Under the pieces are notes generated by a model. That model saw only the letters and a program-made list of their open reading frames with translations, searched no databases and was not told where the DNA came from. From Neofusicoccum parvum (taxonomy: Eukaryota; Ascomycota; Dothideomycetes; Botryosphaeriales; Botryosphaeriaceae): 64,000 nucleotides of DNA. The position numbers were made by a program, and so were the translations under genes. Positions 32,938-44,667 of the stretch are shown in pieces (positions within the stretch are counted from its first letter, which is position 1; each line of letters starts with the position of its first letter). The stretch covers positions 248,001 through 312,000 of the forward strand of contig CP087208.1 of assembly GCA_020912385.1 (NCBI GenBank), given 5' to 3'.

Positions 32938-34160
32938 ATGGCTGCCGACGACGTCCTGCAGCGCAAGCCGACGAACGTCGCGGTGCACACCAACCCGCAG
33001 CACGAACTGCACGTTGTCGCGGCCGACGTGCCCGAGCCTGGCGCCAACGACTGCCTGGTGCACGTGCGGGCGACGGGCATCTGCGGGTCGGACGTGCATT
33101 TCTGGAAGCATGGCCACATCGGGCCCATGGTGGTGCGTGGCGAGGTCGGTCTTGGCCACGAGAGTGCTGGCGTGGTTGTGAAGGTGGGCGCCGACGTCAC
33201 CCGCTTCAAGCCCGGTGCGTGCCCCGCTCCCGCTCCCCGCTCCGCCCTCCCTCTCCCTCCCTGCGTCCGCTGCAGCGCTGACCTGACGCCGGCGAACAGG
33301 CGACCGCGTCGCCCTCGAGTGCGGCGTGCCGTGCTCCAAGCCCACCTGCTACTTCTGCCGCACCGGCCGCTACAACGCCTGCCCCGACGTCGTCTTCTTC
33401 TCCACCCCGCCCTACCACGGCACGCTGCGCCGCTACCATGTCCACCCCGAGGCCTGGCTGCACCACCTGCCCGACAGCCTGACCTTTGAGGAGGGCTCGC
33501 TGCTCGAGCCGCTTTCTGTCGCCCTTGCTGGCATCGACCGCTCCGCTCTCCGCCTGGCCGACCCGCTCGTCATCTGCGGCGCCGGCCCAATTGGCCTGGT
33601 CACGCTACTCGCTGCCAATGCCGCTGGCGCCCAGCCCATTGTGATCACCGACCTGGATCAAGGCCGCCTGGAGATGGCCAAGAAGCTGGTCCCGCGAGTG
33701 CGCCCTGTCCAGGTTGTCCGCGAGGACACCGCCGACGCCCTCGGCGCCAAGATCGTCTCCGCCCTGGGCCAGGAAGCCCAGCTCGTCCTCGAGTGCACCG
33801 GCATTGAGAGCAGCATCCACGCTGGTATATACGTGCGTTGCTCCATCAAGCCGCCCTCCCTTCTTCTACTAACGCCGGTGCTAGGCCACGCGCTTCGGGG
33901 GCTCGGTCTTCGTCATAGGCGTCGGGAGAGACTTCCAGAACATCCCTTTCATGCACCTCTCGGCCAAGGAGATTGACTTGCGCTTCCAGTACCGCTACCA
34001 CGACACCTATCCTAAGGCTATCAGCTTGGTGGAGGCAGGCCTTGTCAAATTGGACAGCCTTGTCACGCACAGATACCGGCTGGAAGAAGGGGTAGAGGCT
34101 TTCAGAACCGCATCCGATCCAACTGCTCGGGCTATCAAAGTTCAGATACTCGACGACTGA
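32938..34160 (+). CDS. L-arabinitol/xylitol-type polyol dehydrogenase (zinc MDR)
   Basis: Model: exons 32938-33214, 33300-33832 and 33885-34160; introns of 85 bp (GTGCGT...CAG) and 52 bp (GTGCGT...CTAACGCCGGTGCTAG); 361 residues. Medium-chain dehydrogenase landmarks: catalytic zinc residues C49 (GICGSD), H74 and E75 (GHES), and the NAD-binding CGAGPIGLV. Sequence such as [36 protein letters not shown] and IDLRFQYRY is typical of fungal L-arabinitol 4-dehydrogenase and xylitol/sorbitol dehydrogenases. These oxidise pentitols with NAD in the L-arabinose/D-xylose pathway, in the cytosol. The structural zinc cysteines (C104, C109, C112, C120) have a two-residue longer first gap than usual. The exact substrate is not decidable by eye. 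Confidence 0.92.
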
Positions 34161-34900
34161 ATGTGCTTACAGTGTCAATGGGAATTTCAAGGCTTTCGGT
34201 CTAGACGTGTTTTTCGATAGCAAAGCTCCCTTAGTACCATTGCGCTCTTTAATGATAGATGTTCTAGAAATCGTTCGCTTGAGAAACAATTGATTCACGC
34301 CTCGAAAAGGGCGCAAGTCGTTCAAGCGACGCTATTGAGAAATCTGCTCGGGCGAATGGTGATCACAGGAAAAACAACGTGGGCCCTCTTATCAGGACAC
34401 CGAGCAATAGTGACACGACATTAGATGCGCAGTGATGATCTAATGTGTATGCCTAGCCATGGAAAGGGATTGCGACCCACATACTGCGGTCATCGGCCCG
34501 GTCGGATTCGGACTCTTACCGCCGAGTTGTCGTACAGGGGCGAATGTGATAGGTTGCACGCATCCAGGCCCCCCGTAGGTCTGCCGGTGTAATGGCTCAC
34601 CGAGAGAATCCAGCTGGCCGGCAGAAACCTACCAGCACAGCTCGGTGGATCTCCGAGCCACCCCGCACCCCAGCTTTTCCCCCGCTTCTCCATAGTGACA
34701 CCGCGTTTTGGCGCCTGCGTACATGATGCTGTGTATAAATGTTAGTTCTCGCGTTGCTTGGATATTCATCCGTGTTGTTCGATAGGTATAGATTTTCAAG
34801 GCTTGAATAGAGGACCCCGCATTTTGCGTCCTTTTCAGACCACCCTCACGCATGTTGGCTCTGGCATTGCAAAGAAAGAGCCATCAACTCCTCAAACACA
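34161..34900. other. Intergenic region upstream of sugar transporter
   Basis: About 740 bp; a TATA-like TATAAAT lies at 34734-34740, about 160 bp before the transporter ATG. Nothing else recognised. Confidence 0.55.
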
Positions 34901-36997
34901 ATGGAGAAAGACAGCCGTAAAAGTTCCGCCGCCACGGAAAAGGTCCTGCGGCGAGAGAACATCGGTGTTTTGAGTGAAAACACCACTGGCGAGTAAGTCC
35001 TCGGATTAAGGAAAATATTGGCGCGTCCATTGCTGATTCACATCTTAGGATTCTCAACCCACTTATCGGCATACCCAAGACGCAACTCATCAATGACGTT
35101 GAGGTGTACGCACAAGCTCACGAATTGAATGAAATACTGCCTATTCTCCGCAAAGGCGCTCTTGTCGCACAAAATCCCGAGGGCTTCAGGATGATTGAAG
35201 AACTTGATGAGGAAGATCACCAAACACTACAGAGTGAAGAAGAACACAGATGGAAGCACCCGATGGCGCTGTATCTTACCATTCTCCTGAACTCCATTAG
35301 TGCTTCCATTCAGGGTTGGGACCAGACTGGCACCAATGGAGCGAACCTGTCTTTTCCCCAGGAGTTCAACATCGCCGACACCGGAGCTGCTTGCGAGGCT
35401 GCTGGGACTTGCGAAAGGAACTCATGGATCGTGGGCGCAATCAACGGCTCTCCCTATATGGCAATTGCTCTGTTGTAAGCGATCTATGCCATAACGATCT
35501 CCTCCACTCCAGACTAACAATTGCAGTGCGTCCTGGCTCTCAGACCCTTTGAATGACTTAGTCGGCCGTCGTGGCGCAATATTCATCGGAGCAATATTCA
35601 GCTTGCTAGCCCCCATTGGACAAGCATTCGCCCAATCCTGGCCTCAGATCCTGGCCTGTAGGATATTACTCGGCTTAGGTATGGGACTCAAGGAGGTCAC
35701 TGTTCCCGTTTTCTCGGCCGAAAATGCGCCCACAAGAATTCGCGGAGCGCTAGTCATGTCGTGGCAGCTCTTCGTCGCCTTTGGGATCATGTTGGGGTTT
35801 TCCGCCAACCTTGCGGTAGTCAACACCGGAAAGATAGCATGGAGACTTCAGCTTGCGTCTGCCTTCATCCCGGCGGTGCCGCTCCTGCTGGGAACCTACT
35901 TCGCACCTGAGTCGCCTCGGTGGTTGATCAAGAAGGGAAACCATGCGAAGGCCTACCGATCTCTCCTTAGGCTGCGCAACACTCCCCTCCAGGCAGCTAG
36001 AGATTTGTATTTGATCCATACACAGTTGGAAGCCGAGGAGGCCTTGATTGCTGCTAAAGGTTTCTCAACGAATAGCAACCTTTTAACGCGCTTTGTGGAG
36101 CTATTCACAGTTCCTCGTATTCGTCGAGCAACTCAGGCTTCTGGAATCATCATGATTGCTCAACAAATGTGCGGAAGTGAGTTGTCCTTTCCCTTGTCCT
36201 GCGCTTTGGAAACCTTGAACTGATTTGCGCAGTCAATATCATGTCCTTCTACTCTTCCACCATCTTCACACAAGCCGGTGTCAGCAATATTGTCGCACTA
36301 CTCGTGTCCTGGGGATTTGGCATGGTACTTCAACCTTTCCGATCCAACCGACCATCATTTTACTGATGATAATATTGTACAGACCATGTTCATATTTGCT
36401 TTCCCAGCCCTCTACACCATCGACACGTGGGGGAGGCGCGCTCTCCTCATCGCCACCTTCCCCTTCATGTTCATCTCCCTCCTCGCTGCCGGAATGTCAT
36501 TCTACATCCCCGAAGACTCCGACGCCCACCTCGGCCTGATCGCCCTCTTCATCTTCATCTTCGTCGCCTTCTACTCCCCGGGAGAAGGCCCCTGCGCCTT
36601 CGTCTACTCCGCCGAGGTCTTCCCCCTGTCCCACCGCGAGATGGGCATGTCCTGGGCCGTCGCCACCAACAACTTCTGGGCCGCTGTGCTCGGCCTCACC
36701 TTCCCGCGCATGCTGCGCCTCTTCACGGCCCCGGGAAGCTTCGGCTTCTATGCGGGGTTGAACATCATCGCGCTGGTGGCCATCTTCCTGTTCATGCCCG
36801 AGACCAAGATGCGGAGTCTGGAGGAGCTGGACTACGTCTTTGCGGTCCCGACGACGGTTCACGCGCGGTATCAACTGACGGAGGTCTTGCCGTGGGCGTT
36901 CAGGAGATATGTGCTGTTCCAGAAGGATCTCAAAGAGCCTACCTTGTATCACTTCGAGGGGGAAAACTTTTCAACTGGCCGGATGGCTGATGGATAG
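34901..36997 (+). CDS. MFS sugar transporter, five exons
   Basis: Model: exons 34901-34992, 35049-35474, 35527-36176, 36233-36324 and 36383-36997; introns of 52-58 bp with GTAAGT, GTAAGC, GTGAGT and GTACTT donors; 624 residues. It is a twelve-helix plasma-membrane sugar carrier of the SP family. Motifs: a long cytosolic N-terminus ending [15 protein letters not shown], then [12 protein letters not shown] in helix 1, LVGRRGAIF after helix 2, [33 protein letters not shown] after helix 8, and [19 protein letters not shown] at the end. The GMGLK-x-x-TVP pattern and the extended N-terminus are typical of one fungal sugar-transporter subfamily. It lies downstream of the polyol dehydrogenase on the same strand, consistent with uptake of a pentose, polyol or oligosaccharide. 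Confidence 0.92.
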
Positions 36998-37098
36998 GCA
37001 AGATTGCTCCGGCAGGGAAAAGGAATGGTGGCCATAGGAGTTTTGATCGGACAGTAAGATGTCATTATCTCTCGTCCTTCAACTAGCCGAACACAAAA

Positions 37099-39079
37099 TC
37101 AAGTAGAAGCCCCAGCAATATCATCTCCCAAAGAATCCATCCACTTTGATTCCGTCAATTTCCCTGCAGCCGAACAAACACTCGGCATGACGAGAACCTC
37201 ATCCATCGCAAAGCAATCCTCCGCCTCCACCCACCTCCCCGGCGTAGTCACGAGGAGCTTCACCCTCTGACCGCCCGCCCTGCGCACCGCCCTAACCAGG
37301 CACCTCAGCACGCGCAGCATATCCCCCCTCCGCTCCCCGTCCGCGAAAAACCCAATCCCGTCCACCACGCAGAACCAGATCACCGTCGACGGCAGCTCCC
37401 TCACCAGGCGCCCCACCGCCCCACACACGCTCCTCACGCACTCCGGCTCCAACGCGTCCACGCACTCCCGCACGACGCCCGTCCCGAACCCGCGGTACTG
37501 GCCGACGAGCTGCAGCAGCAGGCTCATAGCCAGCTCAGACGGGCGGGCATCCGCGTCGACGCTCGCGTCGGTGTGGCGGCCGCAGAAGAAGGACGATACG
37601 ACCATGTTGACGTTGCCGGCGGCGGCGGCCGCGAGCTTGGCGCTGACGAGCGACGTCGGGGATGCGGGGCGGTGCTGGGCGTTGCCGGCGACGAGGAGGA
37701 GGCTGGTCTCGTCGACGGTCAGCCAGGCGCGCAGCCGGACGTTCTGCGTGAGCCAGAGGGCGCGGCTTTCGTCCTTTTTGCTCAGGGAGGCGGAGGTGCG
37801 GAGGAGGCTGTGGCGGTCTTTGGCGCTGAGCGATGGGTCGTATTGGAACTTTTCCAGCATGTCCTGGATGGTTTGTTCTTGTTCCAGTGCTGCGGAGAAA
37901 TCTTGTAGTGGCTTGGGACTTGGTTTTGCTGGAATTTGTATCAGTGCGTTGGCATTATCACAATCTACCAGTAAGACATGTGTGGAAGGATTGAGTAAAA
38001 GGCTGGAAAGACACTTACTATGCTCAGCGGGGAACTTCTCAGCCAACTTGCTTCGGAAATCCTCCAATACAGAATTTAGCGCATTTGCACGAATTATTTC
38101 GTCACGGGCGAACGCGTCAAATGCGTTTTGTTGTTGTCGCTCTCCCTTGGCCTTCAAGATGGCAATTTCGTCATCGAAGTCCTTTTCACGAAGCTTGACT
38201 TGGGCCATGTTCTCAGCGAGTTTGTCACAATAGCTCTGAGGGCGCCAAAGTGACCTAAGGGCTGCTCCTGAAACGGTGTCACTTGGAGTTGAGCATTTTC
38301 GAGTGCAGGTTAATGGAAAAAAGGAAGCTTACTACCAGCATTCTGTGTGAACCATTCCAAAATGTGTGCGAAATGCTCGAAGATGGTGGCGCAAAGGATT
38401 GACATCAACTTATGCATCCTCTCAAAGTCGGCATAGACCTCCAGCATACGAGACTTTTTGCTAAGGATACTGGGCAGCTGCTCCAAGTGTTCGTATACCG
38501 TCTTCCGGTGGTACCCGACTTGTTCCGCTGCTTCAAAGATGACTTTGAGTCCTCCGGAGAGAATGGAAGTGTAGCCTGACTCTGATGGAATGAATGCGAG
38601 GAAGCTCTTTCCGTCTTTAGCGTGATTGCAGAACGATCTCATGGATTTTTTCAGCTTCCCGACAAACCCCTCAATGTCATCCACTTTGTCTTTCTTTGCC
38701 GCATCCTCCATAACGCAACATGCTTTTAGCATAGCAGTCTCGCATTCTTTCCAGCTTGTGAGGGTAGTTGGTCCTTTCTGGCGCTTCTTCTGATACTTCT
38801 CTACCGCATTCTCAAACCCTTTCTCTGCCTCGTAGTACTCCACGTAAAGTTCCTTAAGCTTTTCGGGGTCTCTGCGTAAAATTCGTAAGTGAGAATTATT
38901 GTTGAGAAAAACGGCTGCGATTCGGTTGATTACGGAAGTGTAAGTCCCTTGCCAGGTTCGAAAATGCCTTTGAGCTGATTCCAGCCAACGCCGCTGTCTG
39001 GACCTGCATCCAGGGCTTCGTGCCGCTCCCCTCGTAGATTTTCAACCATGTATTTGGCAGCGGTATTTTTTTGCGTCAT
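37099..39079 (-). CDS. DUF7708 NLR-like protein without P-loop
   Basis: Model: exons 39079-38934, 38871-38333, 38267-38019 and 37928-37099; introns of 62, 65 and 90 bp; 587 residues. The first intron donor (GTAATC) is weak; the others are GTAAGC and GTAAGT. The N-terminal half is the helical DUF7708 domain (FLAFIPSESGYTSILSGGLKVIF, FEHFAHILEWFTQ). The second half corresponds to the degenerate NTPase-like part of these proteins: RAWLTVDETSLLLVAGN, VVSSFFCGRH, AMSLLLQLVGQY, VIWFCVVDGIGFF. No GxxxxGK[ST] Walker A is present, so ATP binding of NACHT type is unlikely. DUF7708 commonly heads fungal NLR/STAND receptors. It is divergent from a DUF7025-AAA ATPase gene. Function unknown; a role in non-self recognition is speculation by family. 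Confidence 0.82.
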
Positions 39080-39876
39080 CTTCAAGAAAAATCAAAGACC
39101 TCGTTTCTCTCGCACTTCAGCATGTCAAGTTCTTGAGGGCTTTGCTTCACGAAATTAGAAATCGTTCGAAGTGCGGAGGGACAATATCCCGCATGCTCAG
39201 TTTGGCTGTGGAATAAACCTCTCCGAAACCATGATTATTGATCATGCATGGCCACGTCGCAATCTGCACAGTGCACTGTGGCTGCATACCGAGTAAGCGG
39301 TACAGAGCTCTCGGCTGCATTATGACGACAAATTGAACAAGGCTGGTCCCCAACTTTCAAAGCACCAGGCAACGACTGACGAGGCTGAAGATGATTTCTC
39401 TGTGGAGAAGAACAAGAAGCGGGGGCAAGCTGACGATGACAGTAGCTACCTTCTTCTTCTGGAATTTCTTGCTTGCAAAGGCGTCGATAATCTATGAAGT
39501 GTCTCAGCCTTGCAGCACAAGACATGCAAATAATCAGCTCGGCTGCGAAGCGATGCCAATTAGAGAATCGTGTGTTATCTACGCCGCGCGTTGAAATTCA
39601 CGCCTCCGAGTTACTTATGCGGTGTGAAATGTTGAAACTTGCATGATGCACGATGGGAACCAATGATGACCTGAAAAGCCCAACCTACTGCAATGTTTGC
39701 CACAACTATGGATTTTGTTGCGGAATCTGAGAAGAGCCTGACTGCAAGCGTCCCGTGGAAGTGTATTCGCTGTTTATTTAGTACACGTACGTGCCCAGCG
39801 CGATGTCTTCGATTTTTCACGAAGACTCTTATCTCTCACCAGCTGAGGAGTATCCACGTTTCTCTGCTCCCCGATC
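39080..39876. other. Divergent intergenic region
   Basis: About 0.8 kb between the DUF7708 and AAA genes; a shared promoter region is possible. No other gene recognised. Confidence 0.6.
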
Positions 39877-42800
39877 ATGGACGCTTCAGCAGGTATGGTA
39901 GGAGATGCCGGCACCACATCTTCCACGGCAAGTCTTCCTACGACACGTGGCCAGGAAGCAGCATTTGATGGGGAGAAGAGCAGTGGTGCCGAACGAAGCC
40001 CAAGGCCACAAGACAAGCAAAATACGAATCCGCTTGGATCGGACCAAAATAGGCCCAGCGAAGCAAGCGATGCTGGAGAACCTTCCCGTCTGCAGAAGTT
40101 GGAGCAGACAGTTGCAGAAATCCAGCTCGAGCTGAGGCTTGTTTCCGAAGAAGTGGGGAAATCAAATGAAAGGCATGCTCTTAAATTATGTCCTCTGAGA
40201 AATCAATCTTGTTGACGTAAAACAGACTTCGAGGTGGAAATACCACGGCTAAGGATGCTTCCTCTATTACAACGGATGAAGGGGCAGCCGATGGCGTTGA
40301 GACCATGTTCCAACAGTCAGACCACATACAGCCAGACTCCTGGATACCATCTCAGCTAAGCACAAAGGTGCAAAGGGCTCTGTGGAATCCATCAGACGAG
40401 CTAGGTAAACAGGCAATGCCTCAATTCAGCCAAAGCGTTCTTGCTGCATTTTACGGCACTACAACAGGTGGTACCGGTGGCAAAGATCCCGCGATCAAGC
40501 CGCAGGCCGACGACGTTTCTGAGACAAGAAAAACGTTCACTGACCTCAAGATGATCCAAATAAATTCCCCGACTTTACTCAGAACTCTTGTGGATATCAT
40601 GAACAAAGCCTTTCCGATTCCAACAGTGTGCGTGTATTGCAATTCAAAATGCCTGACGGGTGACTGACTCGAATCCTAGAGTTTTTGCTCCATGGAAAGC
40701 AAGTGGTGGACCCCCATAAAAAGAAGCCCACTCTCACTAATTAATGTATAGTTATTCATTTGTTTTGAACCCGAAATCAGTGAATATCTGGATCACAAAA
40801 AAGTCACACTCGATACTGAATGTGGAGCATCTGGTCCGTTCGACAATGCCAAAGCACCAACGGAAGACGATCAAGAGGCCAGCGATGACGCCGAGCCTAG
40901 ACCGGAGCTACTCTCAGAAACCCCAGAAGCCCCAACGAAAGATACCGATATAACCGTTCGCCAGAACATGGAAGAGGAGATATCTCACCTTCAATGTCTT
41001 CTGGATTTCATTCACACAGACCTCGGTCACCTACTAGAGCTGCGGTCTCAGGTGAGAAATGGTACGCTGGAATCTGTTGCGTTCGAGTACGTGCGGCACG
41101 TATTTGACCTTGGGGATGTGGTCCTGGCGTCATCGGACAGTGGAAACCAGGCATATCGAGTCAATTTCATATCAGGTGGCCGGGAGAAATTTAAGGGTGA
41201 GAAGGACCAGGATTCTCGCGTGATACTTGATTGCTTCTGCCTTTGCTTCGACGGTTCGAAGATCGGACCACGGAACGCCCGCTTCGTCATCAAGAAATAC
41301 CACGGAGAACGACGAATCACAGAGTTGGGAGTATATCCGGCACAATTCCACGAGAGCAGCGAAATACACATGAGCATGCTCACCCAAAGAGGAGCACGAT
41401 TTCGAGAAATCTGTTTCGGAGATAGAAAAGGCCACAAGACGTACGACGGGGTGACCGTCGGAAGAGACCCAGAAATGATCTGCGGAGAAGTCTACATAGA
41501 CTTCGATACCGGACTCATAGATCAGCCTAAAGAAGAGTTCGGCAAAGTGGAGCCCTTCGAAGATGACAACACAGATTCACCAGAAATATCCGGTCTTTTC
41601 CCTGATTATTTGGTCGAATTTGTACTTTTTGAAAGGTTCGAGCCGCAAATTAGATCAATTTGTCGAGTTATGGAGCCAGAAGATGATATAATGAATGAGT
41701 CAAGGTTGCAACTGCTTCCCCAGGGCGTACTTGGATACGTCTTCCGCAGCCGGGCTTGGCGTAGGTTCTCAACTTCTTTATGTGTGGTTTCAGAAAGGCT
41801 AACGTGTACCGTTAGGGCAATTGGATGTAAACATCATCAAAGATATTGATTACAGCGAGGATGCACGAGACAAAGGGTTTGAGCAGCTTGTGATCCCTGA
41901 TTCCCACCGCAATTTGCTGCTCGCACTAGTCAATAGCCATCCATCTGGTCCAAAGAGCGATGGAGGTGCATCCAACAAAGCCCGGCTACAAATGGATCTC
42001 GTGAAAGGCAAAGGGACAGGATTGATATTTCTTCTACATGGTCCGCCAGGGGTGGGCAAGACAAGCACTGCCGAGACCATTGCGTCTTACACCTGCCGTC
42101 CGCTTTATCCAATCACTTGTGGCGACCTCGGAGCGACTCCGAAAGAGGTGGAGGAAAGCCTTGCACACCACTTTTCGTTGGCACACAGATGGGGATGCGT
42201 GCTGCTTCTTGATGAAGCCGACGTGTTCCTGGCCAAACGAGATCGTGATGACGTTGTTCGAAATGGGCTCGTATCAGGTAAGTCACAGAGCCGATGTATA
42301 TTCGCCACAAATTATGCTGACATGCTGCTGCAGTGTTCTTACGCACGCTGGAATACTACTCCGGAATACTGTTTCTCACAACCAACAGAGTTGGCGTCAT
42401 TGACGAAGCGTTCAAGTCGCGTATACATGTCTCACTGCGCTACCCCAGCCTCCGTAGTAGTTCAACAAGGCAAATCTGGGAGAAGACACTGGACAGAATC
42501 AAAGACGAGAACAAGAGTTCTCCGGTGAAGGTGGAATTTGAGAAGAACGACCTCCTCGAATGGGCTACCAATCACTACCGCGAACACAAGAAGACAAAGA
42601 CGACATGGAACGGTCGTCAAATCCGAAACGCATTTCAAACCTCAATGGCGCTTGCGCAATACGACAGAGCGAAGCTTCTGAAGAAGAAGAAAATGACCGA
42701 CGACGACGCCATCAAGAAGGGAAAACCCAAATACCTGACCGTAGAGTTGAATAGTCATCACTTTGACCTGGTCGCTGCCACTGCGAAGGACTTTGAGAAG

Positions 42801-43052
42801 TATATGGTTGCCGTACGGCAAGACGATGCCGAGGTGGCCAAACAGGAGCAGTTGCGGAATGACGAGTACGATCCAGCCGTCTCTCAACCTGCTCGAAAGA
42901 ACTACGGTGCTTCCAGGAAGATGTCAGCGAAAGGGAAAACGGAGACGCAGAAGCAAGAGGCCACTGACGGACCCAGTTCATCTGAAGGAGAGGGCTTTCC
43001 TTCAACAAGCGGGCGGCAAAAGGAACTCGATACTTCAAGCGATGAGGAATAA
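39877..43052 (+). CDS. DUF7025-AAA ATPase, multi-exon
   Basis: Proposed exons: 39877-40172, 40226-40625, 40682-40702, 40752-41760, 41816-42277 and 42334-43052 (about 968 residues). The first intron seems to be of GC-AG type (AG-GCATGC donor, GTTGACG branch site, 53 bp). Exon 3 is a 21-base micro-exon and is uncertain; skipping it also keeps frame. The N-terminus is disordered with a coiled coil (LEQTVAEIQLELRLVSEEV). The DUF7025 region follows (HLQCLLDFIHTDLG, LGDVVLASSDSG, REICFGDRKGHKTYDG). The ATPase core has Walker A GPPGVGKT (651-658), Walker B LLLDEAD (705-711), sensor LFLTTNRVG and an arginine-finger region AFKSRIHVSLRYP. The C-terminus is lysine-rich and acidic. Such fungal ATPases are common, and no specific substrate is known. 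Confidence 0.85.
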
Positions 43053-43626
43053 CTTCGGGGTTTTCTGTCACAATTTTCATCTTTGTTTCTCATCTAAAGA
43101 TATTTTGTCTGCCCTTCCTCTCATGAATTGACGATGACTCCCAACATAAAAGCTTTGCATCAATTTCAACTTGAGATTTAAACCACCAACTGTCTTAACG
43201 GCCGCTATTCAAAGGTTCTCTTCATAGAAAGTGAACCTGTGGTGCGTGACTGATATAAGTGCTCGAAAGTATTTAATTATAGGCTGTAGAGATCTGGTTC
43301 GATCCGGTATACACAGCCTCGCCGAAGGATTTCGGTCTCACCAAAGCACCGCCGCGGCTGAAGCTCCTCCCCGGAATGCGGTGGCTTTGACAGCGACGAC
43401 ACCGTAGTGCGGTGTGACAGTGTGGCGGTGCTTCGGTGTCGCTCCCACCACCGTCAGCGCGTGGGGGCCGCAACAACCACAGACATAAAAACCCCAAACT
43501 CGCTCGAGATGTCAAACGGCTGCGGGCATCTGCCTCAGCCCTCCACCCCTCCAATCCACCAGCGCCGCCGCACCCACCAAACAACCAAACACGCGGCGTC
43601 ACGGGGCCCGCACCACCCACCACAAC
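43053..43626. other. Intergenic region
   Basis: About 570 bp; no gene or RNA recognised. A tRNA-B-box-like string near 43292 is not supported by pairing. Confidence 0.6.
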
Positions 43627-44376
43627 ATGGCCGCGCACCTCCCGCCCCTCCTCCGCCTCCCGGTCGAGCTGCACCACCTCATCATCGCGCGCCTCGTCTT
43701 CCCCGAAACGACGCACCTGCGCGCCACCAACCGCCACTTCGCGTCCCTCATCCCGCCGCAGCCGTCCACGTACCTGGACCTCGCAGCCGCCGACTCGGGC
43801 GCGTGGGCGACGCGGCGGCGGCGGCTGGCGTGCGCGTACTGCGCGCGCATGCGGCCGGCGCGGCGCTTCGCGGACGCGCAGAAGGAGCGCGCCGCCGCGG
43901 ACCGCGCGTGCCGCGACTGCGAGGACAGCTACCGCGCCGCCGTGCGCTGGCCGGCGCGCTGGCCGTACGTGCCGCGCGAGACGGCGCCGACGCGGTACAC
44001 GGACGACAGGCGCGTCGTGGTCGGCGGCGTGGGCGTCGACTGGGTCGCCGTCGGCGTGTGCAAGTGGTGCCGCAACGGGTTTGCGCGCTGGGGTGGCCGG
44101 ACGGCGGACCGGCGCGTGTGTCGCGAGTGCCCGGAGAGGCCGTGGGCGGAGGTGACGGAGGAGACGGGGCGGCTGTTTAGGGACTTGGAGAGGTTGGAGA
44201 AGGGCGCGTGGTGGTCCTGGGAGTGGGATGATTTCAATTGGTGGGATATGGAGGATCTGCGGTGTCCTATGTATGATTATTGGTTTGAGTGGGATATGGA
44301 ATATTGGGATGGGAGGCAGGTTTGGGCGGATGAGCATCGGGGTGTTTATATTAGAGCGAGGGAAGGGGATTCATGA
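43627..44376 (+). CDS. F-box protein with cysteine pairs
   Basis: A single-exon gene of 249 residues; ATG context is good (ACAACATGGC). The N-terminus PPLLRLPVELHHLIIARLVFPETTHLRATNRHFASLI is an F-box, the Skp1-binding motif of SCF ubiquitin ligases. The middle has CxxC pairs (CAYCARM, CRDCEDS, CKWCRNG, CRECPER) that may bind zinc. The C-terminus is strikingly rich in Trp, Tyr, Asp and Glu (WWSWEWDDFNWWDMED, YWFEWDMEYWD). Substrate unknown. It is the first of three F-box-type genes within about 5.5 kb. Confidence 0.8.
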   Translation: MAAHLPPLLRLPVELHHLIIARLVFPETTHLRATNRHFASLIPPQPSTYLDLAAADSGAWATRRRRLACAYCARMRPARRFADAQKERAAADRACRDCEDSYRAAVRWPARWPYVPRETAPTRYTDDRRVVVGGVGVDWVAVGVCKWCRNGFARWGGRTADRRVCRECPERPWAEVTEETGRLFRDLERLEKGAWWSWEWDDFNWWDMEDLRCPMYDYWFEWDMEYWDGRQVWADEHRGVYIRAREGDS

Positions 44377-44667
44377 TACCACTAATGGCGTTCGAGCAAG
44401 TACGAAGTGAGATATCTTATGGTCATTGTGCGGCTAAGACTACAGAGATCGCAGTGTTGTATTCTGGGCTTTTATTCAATCTTATGCCCATGTCCATCGT
44501 CCGTCACAGCCAGACCTGCGTATTTTTCAGTATCAAAAATTTCCAGCCGCATTCATCTTCAAATTTCATCCGAGACGTCGAAACACTGGTATTTGCTTTG
44601 TGAGAAGGCTGCTAGTAGTCTGCTTACAGAAATGTTCATCGGGATGACTCACTTATCGGTTTACTCT

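Noticed and set aside
43285..43315. B-box-like GGTTCGATCC suggesting a tRNA
   Set aside because: The T-stem does not pair beyond one base and no A box or acceptor stem is found upstream.
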